Source of the DNA: Stercorarius parasiticus
Lineage: Eukaryota; Chordata; Aves; Charadriiformes; Stercorariidae
NCBI GenBank assembly: GCA_013396915.1
Contig: VWZL01002577.1
Location: forward strand, 682,001-746,000
Reading direction: 5' to 3'
Length of the DNA stretch: 64,000 nucleotides
Positions 35,991-48,500 of this stretch are shown one piece after another (positions within the stretch are counted from its first letter, which is position 1; each line of letters opens with the position of its first letter). The translations under genes were made by a program, and so were the position numbers. Under the pieces are notes generated by a model. It ran no database searches. It was not told where the DNA came from and saw only the letters and a list, made by a program, of their open reading frames with translations.

Positions 35991-38819
35991 GTATAATGCC
36001 TTGGTGTTATCCAGGTAGCTTAAAATAATGCTTGAGTAAAAGCTAGTAAAATGAAGTGGAAAAAAGATCAGTTATTCATAATACCGTAGAGATCCAAGAA
36101 AACTGCAAATGTTTGCAATAAATACTGGTAGGACTCTATCAAAAAATATATCTGTTAGAGACCGTCCATTGCAATACTCAGGCGTGATCCTACTACTTCA
36201 ATATCTGATGGCTGCCTTTCTTTAGGAGGATGTGGTACTTCATATAACGTCTCTCCTCTTTGAAGACTCACAACATGTTTAGAACTTGAAATGGATTTAA
36301 TTTTATTAAAATAAACATTTGGGGTATTTTGTCTCTCGGTTAGTCTCTGGACTTGCTAGTGAGCAGCTAGGTCCTTGATTCAGTGGTCCTCAGCTAAATA
36401 GGAGAAATGGATTTTTCCTAGCCTCTTGTCTGAGATCAGATGTAGTGGTCATTCAGCTCTTTAGACTAACTGTTTTGCAGTCCATTTCTCCAGTATATAT
36501 TATAATCAAAACAGTAGCTTTCAAAGAAGTGAAGTATTTCTGCAATTGTTAATATACCATAGTTAATATGCTTAGTAATGTATTCATTCATATTTCATAG
36601 ATATAAATGAATAGGTGCCCTTGTAGAAAAGCTCTCACATCAGTAAATATGCTTCCAACACTTTGTATTCAGGCTATCTAAACTTCAAATACAGGTCCAT
36701 GAGTATAAAACATAGAAATAATGTTATTGTTAAAGTCATGTTATTTTATTCAGTAAAAAATATTTTAGTTCTGGAAAAGCTTAACATAACAAGATCCGTA
36801 TTTCACACCAGAAAAATAACCGGCAAGGAGAAAATTACAGGATGACATTTAAAGAGTATGTGTGAGTTCAGAAAAACATAACAAACCTGATTTTTATAAA
36901 GATGCCAAATTTTCAAAAAATCAGTAGTTATGCTAAAATACTATTCTGTCAGCATTTCCATTATAAATTTTATCTTTCTAGGTTTTATAGGTCATGTATA
37001 AAGACTCACTGACAGTTAAACTAAGTTTATGCTCTTTATCACATGACTGTAATGAAATGGAATTGTCTTTGGTTTTGCCAGCTTTAAGGCATCATACCCT
37101 AGATACAGCTTCACGTTTAATATTAATCCCAAGAATCTGTTCAGTGAATTTGCAAATCAAAAGTTTCTTGCTAGCTTTTTTATAGGGATTTCACCTCTGA
37201 TATCTATTAATCCAGATCTAAATACATACAGGACTGAAAAATTACATTCATGGGCTGGAATTTAGTTTTTGAGGAAGATTCTGAGGTTTTTTTCGTTGAT
37301 CAGCTTTACAGCTGGTTACTGACAGTAAAGGGAATAACAGATATGGGATTTTTCGTGTTGGACATGTGAGCATTTCTGCTCTTTGGGAAATCTGACATGC
37401 TGGAAAAATGGTATTTGCTCCATCTCAGAACAATGGGCATAATCTGTCAAACAGGTAAATCTGGAGAAATGTAATTTTTCAAAAATGGAAATATTTGGTT
37501 TAAAATGGATCTAAAAGTTCAAGCTTGGTGGCTTCCAGCTCTTCATCAGTCTGTGTGACAGAGAGACCAGAATGTAGAAGTCACAAAAGTCAAGCTGAGC
37601 TAGGAGCTTTGGAACTTCAGGCTAATAATCCTATCACCTTAATTGCAGACTTGGCAGTGTTGGGAAAATATCAAGCTCTAAGTAGGTTCTCAAGTACTGG
37701 TCTCCAAGGAAGAAAGTCTAAATCCCCAAGTTCTTCCTAGCTTATAGGGAAATTCTCAGCCTTCTCTCTGGGCGATTCAAATCCATATTCTAGAGAAAAT
37801 ATGTTCTTTATCCTAAAAGTTCCCAAAGAGTTTTTCAAGACTATATCCCATTTCTACAAAATAAAAGGAAAATTCCCTATAGCCCAATGCTGGATAAGAC
37901 TGAAAGAAATGGTATTGAAGTTAATGTAAATATTCACGGTGGCAAAATTCAGCAAGTCTGAGTGGTATTATTAGGATAGCGATAATATTTCATTTTTGGA
38001 AAAAGATAATCTTTTAAAGAAATACTTGCATTAAACAATTTTTCCACCTTCTGTTAGGTTTAAATTTAATATCCTAAAATAATTAAAGTTCATTTAAAAT
38101 AATCTCTAAAGCAGATTGGCTACCTTTTAAATTAGCCATGCTATAGAGCTCCACTGACAGTAATATAGCAGCTTCAGTTTTACACTCATGTAAACTTAAA
38201 CTTGGTTTCTTTTTTTTTATTTTCTTTTAATATCCATTGAAAAATTCTATGACTCACGGGGGGGAAAAAAAAAATGCACAGCAAGGAATGGGCATTTTTG
38301 CCACTATAGTTTTGCTATCTTATTTTTAGGTAAAATATGCGCCTTTTTTCACATTATATTTAGGTAATAACATTATCTATAATGTCTAAGTGTCTATGGC
38401 TAGCAGACCCCAAATGTGAAATGATTATTGCTTTCTTGTCTCTCAGGAAGACAGAAAACCCAGAAAAAACCTCATTCTTAGAATCACGGTTTTTTGTCCC
38501 AAAGGCAGCAAACGCCTCTGACACCTCCTTCCACTCTCTTTGCCAGCTCAGCTCTGGAAAGCAAGCTGTGAGGATGGAATTGACAAAGCTCCAGCTATTT
38601 TATGCATACAGTAGTTTGGTCCCTTAAAATCTGAATTATGGACCACATCGCTTTCTCCTGGAAAATCTCTCAGGAAAGGAGAAGGTATTCCAATGACAAC
38701 ATGAGTGTGAATTTAAGAGGACTCAAAAGTATTCATTTAGATTTTGTTATCAGAACTATCTGTAGGCAACTAGCCACTTCATTAGTATGCCCCTGAATCT
38801 TGGCACTGGGGTGAACATC
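35991..38819. other. AT-rich unique noncoding sequence
   Basis: Nothing was recognised beyond short chance frames, and a G7-A10 homopolymer junction at about 38259-38275. Confidence 0.5.
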
Positions 38820-38984
38820 ACAGAATCACAGAATCACAGAATGATAGGGGTTGGAAGGGACCTCTGGAGATCATCTAGTCCAACCCCCCTGACAAAGCAG
38901 GTTCACCTAGAGCAGGTTGCACAGAAATGCATTCAGGCGGGTTTTGAATGTCTCCAGAGATGGAGACCACCACCTCTCTGGGCA
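38820..38984 (-). mobile_element. CR1 LINE 3'-end fragment, copy 6
   Basis: In plus orientation it starts with three CACAGAAT-type units, then GGGGTTGGAAGGGACC, ATCATCTAGTCCAACCCCCC and a block like GGGTTTTGAATGTCTCCAGA. It ends at CTCTCTGGGCAA near 38984. This is the minus-strand 3' UTR and the last codons of a CR1 subfamily distinct from copies 2, 3, 5 and 8. Only about 165 bp are present. Confidence 0.93.
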
Positions 38985-39959
38985 AGTTTCATTCTTCATC
39001 CTCCTCTGGACAATACGTTACTCACTTCGCTCTCTCATCACTACTCAATACAGGTTTAACTCCTCTCAAACAGATTCAAAGCAGTTACTTAGTCTGAGTG
39101 ACACCTTATTATCCAGGTAGTCTTCCATTAAAATCAATACATTAGCTATGGAGTGAAAAACACTTTGAGAGATTAATGCGACAGTTTGTCCAAGAAAATG
39201 TCTAAATCACAGAGGAAGAATTAATGCAGCAGTTGTTCCATTAATATTGTGGTCAATTTGCCGATTCCAGTGTCTATTCAGCATTTGGTCTCTGCCTCTC
39301 CTAGACCTAACTTGCCCCAACACACTCTTTTTGGAGTGCCAAACCAGTGATGGTTGCTACAGTTATTTTCTCATCTGCTCCTGTTCAGAGGTTGGAGGCC
39401 TCTGTATGCAATTGTCCCTTCCTTTATTCCTCTTCCAGAGCTAGCAGAGATGGTTGCCTATGCAGATCTGAAATAAAGCCTAGGGCAGAAGAGGACAATA
39501 CTCCAATTCCTGGTATAGATGTTATGGAGGAACTGAATAACTGGTTAAATAGTAATTTGCTAGCTTCAGAATCATCAAAGAGTTCTGATTGCAGTGGTGA
39601 GGAGAGCAACCAAGCACATCTGGCTTTCAGGAGAGTGGAAAGTAGACTTTTATGCCAAAGCGAGCCCATAAATGTCTGGCTCAGATCCCAGCTTTGTTGG
39701 CCCATTATAAGCACTTTTATTTGACCTTTTTATTAATGTCAGTGTTGTTCCGAGCACACACATGTCTTAGATTCTCATACAGCATGAAAATTAAAAGAGA
39801 TGGTTTTATAAGAATTAAATATACATTAGGTAGCACTGTCCTAAAGTACTAGCTTGTCTGAAAACTGTGGATCTTGTGGCTTAGGTGCCAAACAGACAAT
39901 GAACAGATAAAGGAGGATGTGGTCTGTTTAAAGTGATTATAGGAAATCACAGCGTATGA
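38985..39959. other. Sequence between two CR1 3' fragments
   Basis: Besides the candidate exon at 39439-39596 nothing was recognised. No RNA gene was seen. Confidence 0.4.
39439..39596 (+). other. Candidate cryptic exon, unrecognised
   Basis: A pyrimidine-rich acceptor ending CCTCTTCCAG (39429-39438) precedes an open segment, and a GTGAGG donor-like site starts at 39597. In one frame the segment reads through acidic and serine-rich sequence including PIPGIDVMEELNNWL and ASESSKSSD, with codon use that looks plausible. The frame stays open past the donor to a TGA at 39722-39724. The opposite strand is also open here, which weakens the case. I do not recognise the protein. It lies between two CR1 fragments. 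Confidence 0.2.
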
Positions 39960-40138
39960 TCACAGAATCACAGAACCACAGAATGGCAGGGGTTGGAAGA
40001 GACCTCCAGAGATCATCTAGTCCAAACCCCCTGCCAGAGCAGGGTCACCTAGAGCAGGCTGCACAGGATCACATCCAGGCAGGTTTTGAATGTCTCCAGA
40101 GAAGGAGACTTCACAACCTCCTTGGGCAGCCTGTTCCT
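39960..40138 (-). mobile_element. CR1 LINE 3'-end fragment, copy 7
   Basis: Same subfamily and same orientation as the fragment at 38820-38984. It starts with CACAGAATCACAGAACCACA, contains GGGGTTGGAAGAGACC and ends at GGGCAGCCTGTTCC near 40138. Its truncation point falls within about 15 bp of the equivalent position in copy 6. Confidence 0.93.
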
Positions 40139-41329
40139 ATATGATGTAAATGTAAAATTTTGCTTTGGGATTATTTATGTCTCTATTACAGTCTTCTTTA
40201 AACAGGAAGTATTTTTGTTTCTGGTAGTACTATATCTGTCTTATGTCTCTCTTAGTTTACAAAAACAAGCCTATTGTGTTTCGTGGAAATTATTACACGT
40301 AATTTTCAGTGGTCTGTGGAATAAACACGAATACAGTGACATTTAAAATTGGGGTGTTTGTGTCATAAAAATATGAAAATTAATATCATAAAATAATTTT
40401 AGCTCTTTAAGGAGGGTTTTTACATGCATGAAGAGGAATTGAGCTATAAAGTTGAATGTTCAGATGTATGTCAGATGAGCAGATAAATTCAGTTTGGAAT
40501 TTCTTGACGCCTGGGGAGGAGCCAATACGAAATGAATTATGAAGTGTGGATGGATTGAATGAACATTGTGACACATAAAACATTCTATTTGTTTAATTTT
40601 TCATCCATAGGTCCAAGTCTTCAATAGATGGACTAGCAAAAAGGACCTCCGTCTTGGAAAATTTTTACTGCAGAAGAGGATGACTCAGGGATTTGTAGTG
40701 GATAGAGTTCAAGCCATTTATTCGAATCCGGACCAAGCTGGTAGTGAGTGTGTTTGTGGGGCTGGGGGGCACGCATGCATGTGTGATAGGACTTGGCAGT
40801 GAGATGCCAGCTGCTAGCAGACACTGACCTGTATAACGTAAAGTAACCTCATACAACCCGCTCCTCAGCAGTCTCAGCCAAAAAGCCAAACATAGAACGG
40901 GCACCGAGACAGAGCTAAACTTTCCACCCCATGTAGCAGTTGCTTAAAACACACATTTCAGTAGGGCGGGTAGTGAGAACACCACTTTATTGCCGCCGTC
41001 CGTGTTGTACCGAGTCTGTGGAAAAACTGAAGAATGGAGCTTCCAGCAGGGCCAGCCTGGTACTTCTCATAAACCTCTTTTACATTCCACCATTGTGCTT
41101 GTGTTCAGCTGGAAAATATTAATCACTACTATCGGCTTGCACCTTCACCATGGCTGACAGGGGTTTCTCATCTGAACACAGCTTTGCAATCTACTTTCCC
41201 TGGGACCTGGTCAGAGTTAGAGTTAAATGCTGCTCGGTATGAGATGCCACTGTTCAGAGGAGAGATTAAATCAATGCTATTTTATTCAATGGCTTTTAAC
41301 TTATCTATAAAATGGCCAGTTAAAGGTGA
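40139..41329. other. Noncoding sequence
   Basis: AT-rich up to about 40600, then gradually richer in G and C. No repeat, RNA gene or exon was recognised. The overlapping frames around 40633-40904 on the minus strand have no family features. Confidence 0.45.
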
Positions 41330-41780
41330 TTGTCAAGGACTGAGGGCTGGTGAGGGGCCAGCAGACCCATGACCTCCCACCCCGACCAGCCCTGTCCCTC
41401 GTCCCTCAACCCTCAACAAAGCAGGCTGGGATGTGCCAAGGACAGTGATGAGAGTCAGGCACAGCCCTGACATTCCAAGGCACCACTGCAGACCCCAGGC
41501 CTGGCCAGGAAGGAAGCCCTGGGGGACAGGACAGGGTCAGGTCCAGAAACGGTAACCAACATCATCCAGACTCACACGGAAAGTCATGCAAGTCAGCCTG
41601 TGGACCAAGGTCCTAGTCTGGGTTGGTGAGGCACAGTGCCAAGCACAGGCATGTCCGCAGGGTGGCTGATGCTGCAGCTTGGGCAGGGACTGGGAGTGAG
41701 AGCAGGAGCCTTGGATCAGCAGCCCTGGGTGAAGATGAGGAAGCCCCTTGCTTCTGGCTCTTTATTTCAAGGCGACCAGC
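41330..41780. other. GC-rich unclassified block
   Basis: About 450 bp of clearly higher GC than the flanks, with sharp edges. It contains a short 7-bp tandem, CCCTGTC-CCTCGTC-CCTCAAC-CCTCAAC, at about 41390-41417. No open frame of note is present. It could be an unrecognised solo LTR, an old repeat or a regulatory element. I cannot assign it. Confidence 0.4.
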
Positions 41781-43599
41781 TGCACTGCTTCTAAGTTGAC
41801 CCTCAGCTCAGGAAGCCAAATCCTGTATGCTTGGGGATATTCAGGATCCTGTCAGTGCTGTGGGATCTTAGTGAAACAAACAACTTGGAGCACTGAAACA
41901 GGTTTGCTTTTGGCTTTTTGTGTTTAGTGGATATAAGTGTTACAAGCACTGAGATCATCTTAAAAGGACTTGTAACCTTTTCAGATATTCCCAGAAGGAA
42001 ACTGCTCCACAAACAATGCTGCTATAGATGTGAATTAAGGACATAGGATGTACAAAAGCATCTTGATTTCCTAATTTTGATTTGGTAATAGCCAGTGTAA
42101 CCCATGGCATTTCTTGGTAAACAATCTGTGATTTACACCTTCAGTAATATAATCCTTTGGACTTTTGCAAGACACAAATTCTCTTGGCCCAGAAGTTCTG
42201 GGGTATATAATGCTCCGGTCAAAATCATGATCCAAATGGGAAAAGCTTTGCTATGTATTTCAGAACTCAGTGATCCAGATGGAGATAGTTAGGAAACAGT
42301 ATTACTGAGACTTTGGTCTGCATAATGCAGAACACAGACTGGTCAATCATGCCTTTAGCAATATTTCTGTTTTCCTATTGACTGTAACGTCTAACTTGAA
42401 AATGTAATTTTTGGTTGGTTTTTTTTTTTTTTACTGAAATATCTCCAAAGTTACCAAAGAACACAGAAAATCAAGCCTGCTGTTCAGTTGACTATCTTCA
42501 GACACCAGCATTATGCTCCTTCTTCGATGGCTACCTGTTCCCCTTCAATTCCCCACATGAGGTTTTTCTCTCCTTCCATAGATTTCAGGCAGAATATTTT
42601 TATATATTTTTTCTTCTGGACTGACCCTATAAGAATAATGAACAGTTTCATTTAAAGGTGTTAAAATATAACTGGCGTCTAACATTAACAGGTGCTTCTT
42701 TTTTCTAACATTTGCATTGGTTTTCATTAAAAAACAGCAAAGATGACATTATGTGACAAACAGGAAGTAGTGAAAGAGTTACACAATATTGAAGAAGTAC
42801 ACAATATGGTAGTAACGGTTAAGCCTCAAAGTATGCAAAGTTTAATTTGGCTTAGATTAGCACCCCAAAGTTCTGGTCCCTATTAAAAGCTGCATTTCAG
42901 ACGAGAAATTGGATGACATATCTTTCAATAACAGGCTGTCTGGTTAAAGTTACAGCACGTCCTGGTTCTTGTCACACCGAAAATGTCACAGGATTAGTTT
43001 TCTGCATTGAGAACTCCTCCTTCCAGCTCCAGTGTGATCTTTGTAGGATAACAGGACGCTGACTGAGATTGCATGTCAGTGGATGTGTATGCATGAGACA
43101 AGCAAGTGTACAGAACGTTAGTAAAAGGGGTTCATCACCAGGGAACGAAGAACAGAAAAGTAAATCTAAGTGCCATGAGTTTATGTCATTGCACACCCTG
43201 AGAGCAGAGTTCATCTCATCATTTCCAGGCAAAGGATAAGTAGTGGTCCAGGAGCGGTAAAACACTGATGTAACACCAAGCTTAGCATTCTGTAAAAAGG
43301 TTTTGAGACAATGTTTAAGATCTAACTTTCAAATGTCACACAGACATCACAATGTAATTGGAATAGCTTTCGGAAACTAAATCTACCTGAAAATAAAGAT
43401 CATAGATGCAGAGGTTTTCAATTTGTCAATGAAGTTGTTATTGTAATTATTGATTAACTGCTGTAACTGAATATCTGGGGATAGAAATATGTCATATGAT
43501 GTTGGTCTTACTGTCTGGTAGGTACCTCATGCTTAGAAATTACTCCAAGGTCAAAGTATTGACCTTGAATATACTGAATTTATGCAGATTTCTTTCTGA
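41781..43599. other. AT-rich noncoding sequence
   Basis: No exon, RNA or repeat was recognised apart from a T/G-rich tract at 42411-42432. Confidence 0.5.
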
Positions 43600-45500
43600 G
43601 GATGACTAGTCTTTCCCACACCCTGCTGAGTTCCAACTTCTGAGCCAGCCCTATTCCCCACAAGAAGTACCAGTTTCTGAGGAACTCCTCAGCTGTTTAA
43701 GACACCTCAAGCCACCTTGTGTCATCAACACAAGTCCTAGCCATGAAACCAGGTAGACCATGGACCCTCCATGTGTTTAGCAATACCCTATCACCCTTTG
43801 GCCGCCCCCATGCTAACCAAGGCCTCCACAGCAGTCTTTCCTGAACCAGCCTGGGCAAGGGAGCTGCTGGGACTGTTCTGACCCTTTCCTGGCCACAGAC
43901 GTCACTCTCCCACTTCTGATGCAAAGCTGTGAGTTTAGAATAAGTATAGCCAGTCCTTTAAAGCATCTCTGTGAACTCAGAGGACAGCCTGTGGAGCTCT
44001 CTCCTCCTCGTCTCTGATTCCAACCTTTCCTGACCTGCTCTCCGTTGCCTGTGCGGGAGGCAGAAAAATTGTCTTGTGATGCTTCCTAGGCAACTGTCAC
44101 CACTCCTCTCCCCTGCTGCCAGTGGGAGAGAGAGCCAGTGCAATCTCCCAGGCACTGAGGTTGCTCCTGCTCTCTGTTAACCCACACCTCCATCCACATC
44201 AGACCCTATTACACATGACTCAGTCCTTTTGCCTTGCCACTTACAAGCTGGAGTCCTGCTCGCTGGGCTACAGTGGCAAGGGCTCACTGAAGAACATCCT
44301 CCTTGCCAGCAGAGATGCAAACCCGATGTGTCGGTGTCGCAGCCCATCTGGGGCTGACAGACAATTCTCTGTCCAGGTTGCACAGTTTACAAGTTTACAA
44401 GTTACTTAATGTTTACAAGTGCCATTTGATCTTCAGACCAAGACTGCCCTGAGAGCTGCTCATTCCCAGCCTTGGCCTGGGCACTTCCCTGGTCTTCTGT
44501 AGATGCTGGGCTGGCTGTCCCACTGCTGGCTGAGACCAGAGTGCCAAACAACACCTGTTCTTCACAAGGCATCACAGAGAGTACCAAGCTACTGAGTTCT
44601 TTTGTCCCTCCAGTGAAAATACCCATCCCTGACAACCCCAGACCTCAAGGCCATGTCACATCTTGCCTCTTTCCACATTTTTCCATCCCCTCCCCTATCT
44701 GGAGCAAATATGGGAAAGGAAGCATCACAAGGGTATCTGTCTCTTCTCCTTCTCTCACCCATCCCTGGCAAGGATATATGGGGAAACCGTTCTGTCGACA
44801 AATGAAGACTTACATATATGTGACTTAGCCAAACAAATGTTTCCACCCTCTCTGCAAGGCAGAGAACATGTTGGGGGGAAGGGAAGGTTGCCTCCTACTC
44901 CTGCACCTCTGCCCTACTCATTACCTTTTGCCTCAGTGGGTACTGCAGGAAAGGAAAACAGCCAGGTGATTCCTCCCAAAAAATCCCCATGTCTCTCCCT
45001 TGCCACTGTCCTCGCCACTGAAACAGCATATGCCAAAATAATCTCCAGCTCCTCAGATTTAACAGAAAAAGTGCTTTTTATCACTGAGTGGCCCAGGGCA
45101 CTAGGCCATGCCCTTCCTTGAGCTGTAACCCCAGTTCACCACAGACGATGTCGCTCTCACCATCAAGGCAACCATTGAAAAGAGGCCCTCTGCATAGCCA
45201 GGCAGCTGCATAACCTGTGAAAGCCCTGGCATAAAGCTTACCCGTATTTCAAGTGAGACCAACAAGCCTGAGCTTCATGCCTTTTTGGGAGACAGCCACC
45301 TGCTTCAGCAGCTGAAGCTGGAATTTCCCTGGCAGGACAAGCAGTCCCACTGAGAAGACGAGCCAAGGCAAGTGGAAGCATGGCTGAGCCATCCAAAAAG
45401 CTGGCATGAGTCTTTTGTGGTGCATGGGGGAGCAGGGTGTGAACCCCACTGCTGCCAAGGAAGGATCCTTGAGATAACCAGTGGCCCTCTTTGACTTCTT
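43600..45500. other. GC-elevated block, unclassified
   Basis: About 1.9 kb is distinctly richer in C and G than the flanks and has overlapping open frames on both strands. The longest plus-strand frames are near 44472-44828 and 44663-45121, which overlap in different frames. None shows a known domain. A small repeated TTTACAAGT unit occurs three times at about 44387-44419. The block may be an old repeat, a regulatory cluster or degraded gene sequence. Confidence 0.35.
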
Positions 45501-48500
45501 TCCCAATTAAAGGTTTCCTTGATGTACGTGAGTACAATTTATAATCTCAAATCATTTAAATTTTTAATATAATAGAATTGATGCTGCAGCAGACATGAGT
45601 TGATCTTAGCCATAATCTACTTTTACATTATAAGTCTAAAATGATGGTAAGTCTTCTAAAAGTTAGCATAAAGCTAGTTTTACTTTGCAAATTTTTTTAA
45701 TTTCTTTTCCTTCACACAAGGTTTTGCTCTGTATTTGGTCCCTGAGGATCTTAACTCATCTCAGGTATCACAGTGAAAGCTATAAGGAGCTGTCAAGTAT
45801 TTCCTGCTTTTGCTGCAATAATTTAGACTCAAAAGCCTGCATCATTTTCTCTTGAATGTCTAGCAACATGCAATCATAACAGGATTTAGGCTTCCAAATT
45901 ACATGCAATTCATGGAATTTCCATTTTCTTTTGTATAACTTTAACAATTTTAATTGTATCATGTTAATGTGTGTTGTTAGGTGAATTCTTTAACAGAAGG
46001 CGAAACACAGCAAATGTTTATAGTCTCAGGTCACGGAAATAGCATGAGATTTTAACACAGGACTCCCCAAATCTGAACAAGGTTGTAGTTCACGTTATTT
46101 GTGTATTAATTTAGACACAATATGCTTAATTTAGTTGCCTAAAGATAAGCATTGCATATCTTTTTTAAATACTCTATTTTACTCCTCCTGGCCTTCAAAC
46201 GTTACTCCAGAAGGGATGAAATAGCTTCTGTAGCTTCTGTATTTTACCTGTAGCCTCCCGACTTAGGCTAGAAACATAAACTCTATGTCTATACGTCTAC
46301 ATGTAGGCAACTGAATGAAGTTCCATATGTTCACTGGTTTTCAGCCAGCAGGTACCAAGCTGTACTGACTATTAGGTACATGAAAAACTGAAATCGCCTT
46401 CAAATACATGTTGTATGTAAAGACTGAGAAAGCAGACCAAATGAATTTTCACTCTTTATTAAACAGTAAGAAATGGAAGCTGCTTGTATATTGAAGGAAA
46501 GAGAAAACGTGGTACGTGTATGTAAAATTCAAGGGAAAGAAAGAGGAATCCCCAAAAGTCAGAAAGTTAGCTAAATCTCTTGTGGATTTTTTTTTGTTTG
46601 GTTGGTTTTTTGTTTGTTTGTGGGGTGTTTTGTTTTGTTTTTTTAAATCAAATGTATGTCATATTATCAAGGTTATCCGTGAAAAATGAGTCATACAATA
46701 ACATCTGATTTGTCTTGGGAAGGTGGGGTCTTCCTGTTGGAACTGTGAACTTCCTACTACTCAAATAAAAGGGAGTGGAGCATCCTGAGCCAAAAAGCGA
46801 GACAGGAAGGGTCTGCCGAGATAGGATGAAACCGTAAATGGAAGATAACCTAGAGCCTGACAGAAGAGGTATTATTATGCAGGCTTTTACAAAGAAATGT
46901 GAAGTGTTTGGAAGATTTTTGTAAGCTTCAGATTTGTCAACTTTTTTTATGAGCATTAAGCTTTTAAAATGCTTGATGAACAATATGTCAGTTGCAAATG
47001 GTTAAAAGTGTCAGACTTCTTTTTCTGGAATGTACTTTATAGTATATCAGATCAAAATATGTCTACCACCTTTGGAGTTCAACTATAAATTTCTCAAAGG
47101 AGATATAAATCCATTATTTTTTCTGATACAGTGAATACTTCATACATGATTTCAGGATTGGTGGAGGTTACCAAAACTAATTTGTTGACAAAAAGTAAAA
47201 AATCCTATTTTTTAAGGCTGCCTTTGTTTCGGAGCTCTTCATAACCCGCTTTTCAAGTCTTTCTACTTTATAGCAGAATAAGGAAGCTTTTCTACACTCT
47301 TGTTAAGGAAGAAGATTTCACTGATGTAAAGCAAATAAAAAGCAATTCCAAACCATGACATACTTTTTGCTGTATCTAAAAGCAATCAGTAAATAGTGTT
47401 CAGCCAATATTTGAAATAATGCAGTCTAGCTGTCCTGTCGTAAAAATCGTAAGTTTCGTAACACATGAAACTGTTCATTTCCTACCTTATCTGTGGACAC
47501 ACATTTCAGTCCAAGAGTTCCTTCCTTGCCAGGTAAACTTCAAACATATCATTGCTTAGGGCCTTTTCTACTTTCAGAGGAATGTGGATTGGGAAATATT
47601 GAGAGAGAAAGAGAGAAAGATTAGGCAAGCAGAAAGCTCTAGGTTGATTAAATGAATCCTCTCTTCCCAAAACAAATTAAAAATATGGAATAGATAAGTT
47701 TACCCTTCGATATTTTCAGTGATAAAAGATATGTTCTTAAATCACCTTGGAAACGTGTACTCATCCGTGCCCTTACACATTTACAGGGGAAAAAATATAT
47801 AAAGGGATATCCTGAACTATAACAAAAACAGAAATGAAAAAGTATTTAAGATTGATTTTCTGTATCAGTCTTTTTAAGCCATCCCAGCCCATACTACGAA
47901 AAGTAGCAAAATCCAGGGCTGTTCTGCTTGTAGGCTGGACCTAACCACTGATACCCAGTGAAACTTATAAACCCCTTCTGTCTTCAGGAGGAGAGGAAAA
48001 CTTGCACAAGATGCAGGTCTGGAGCTGTGTGTAGACTTGAATTGAGAGGTAAATTGGACAGTGCATACAGAAAATTCTGCTGGTGGGTAAAAGTGGCCTA
48101 GTAGGATACAAATGCATGGTTTGAGTTTGAGTCACCCTGATAGCTGATTAGAGGCTGGTGAGGTGGTTACCTGGTAAGTGGGGGGAGGGTAGGCAGGTAA
48201 GAAGAGGAGGATAATTCTTGGAAAACCAATAGGAAGGCTAGAAATCAGGAATAGATTTTTTTTCCCCTAGCTCCTTTTCTTTGCTAATTGCTGCCACAGG
48301 ACTTCCCTACTAATTTCCTTTTACCTCATCTGTGAGCAGTGCAGCTCTGTCTGGCTAACATGCCTTTGGGAATGAAGGAAACGAGAAATGAGGATGTTAT
48401 TTATCTTTATGGGCTGCTTAGGTCCCAAACCATCTCTTTTTCTGTCCCCTATTTCCTTTTTTCACAATAGGCTTCTGTGAGGAAAAAGCAAGAGCCTTTG

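Noticed and set aside
40700..40740. TTCGAATCC resembling a tRNA B-box
   Set aside because: No matching A-box, acceptor stem or cloverleaf could be placed around it.
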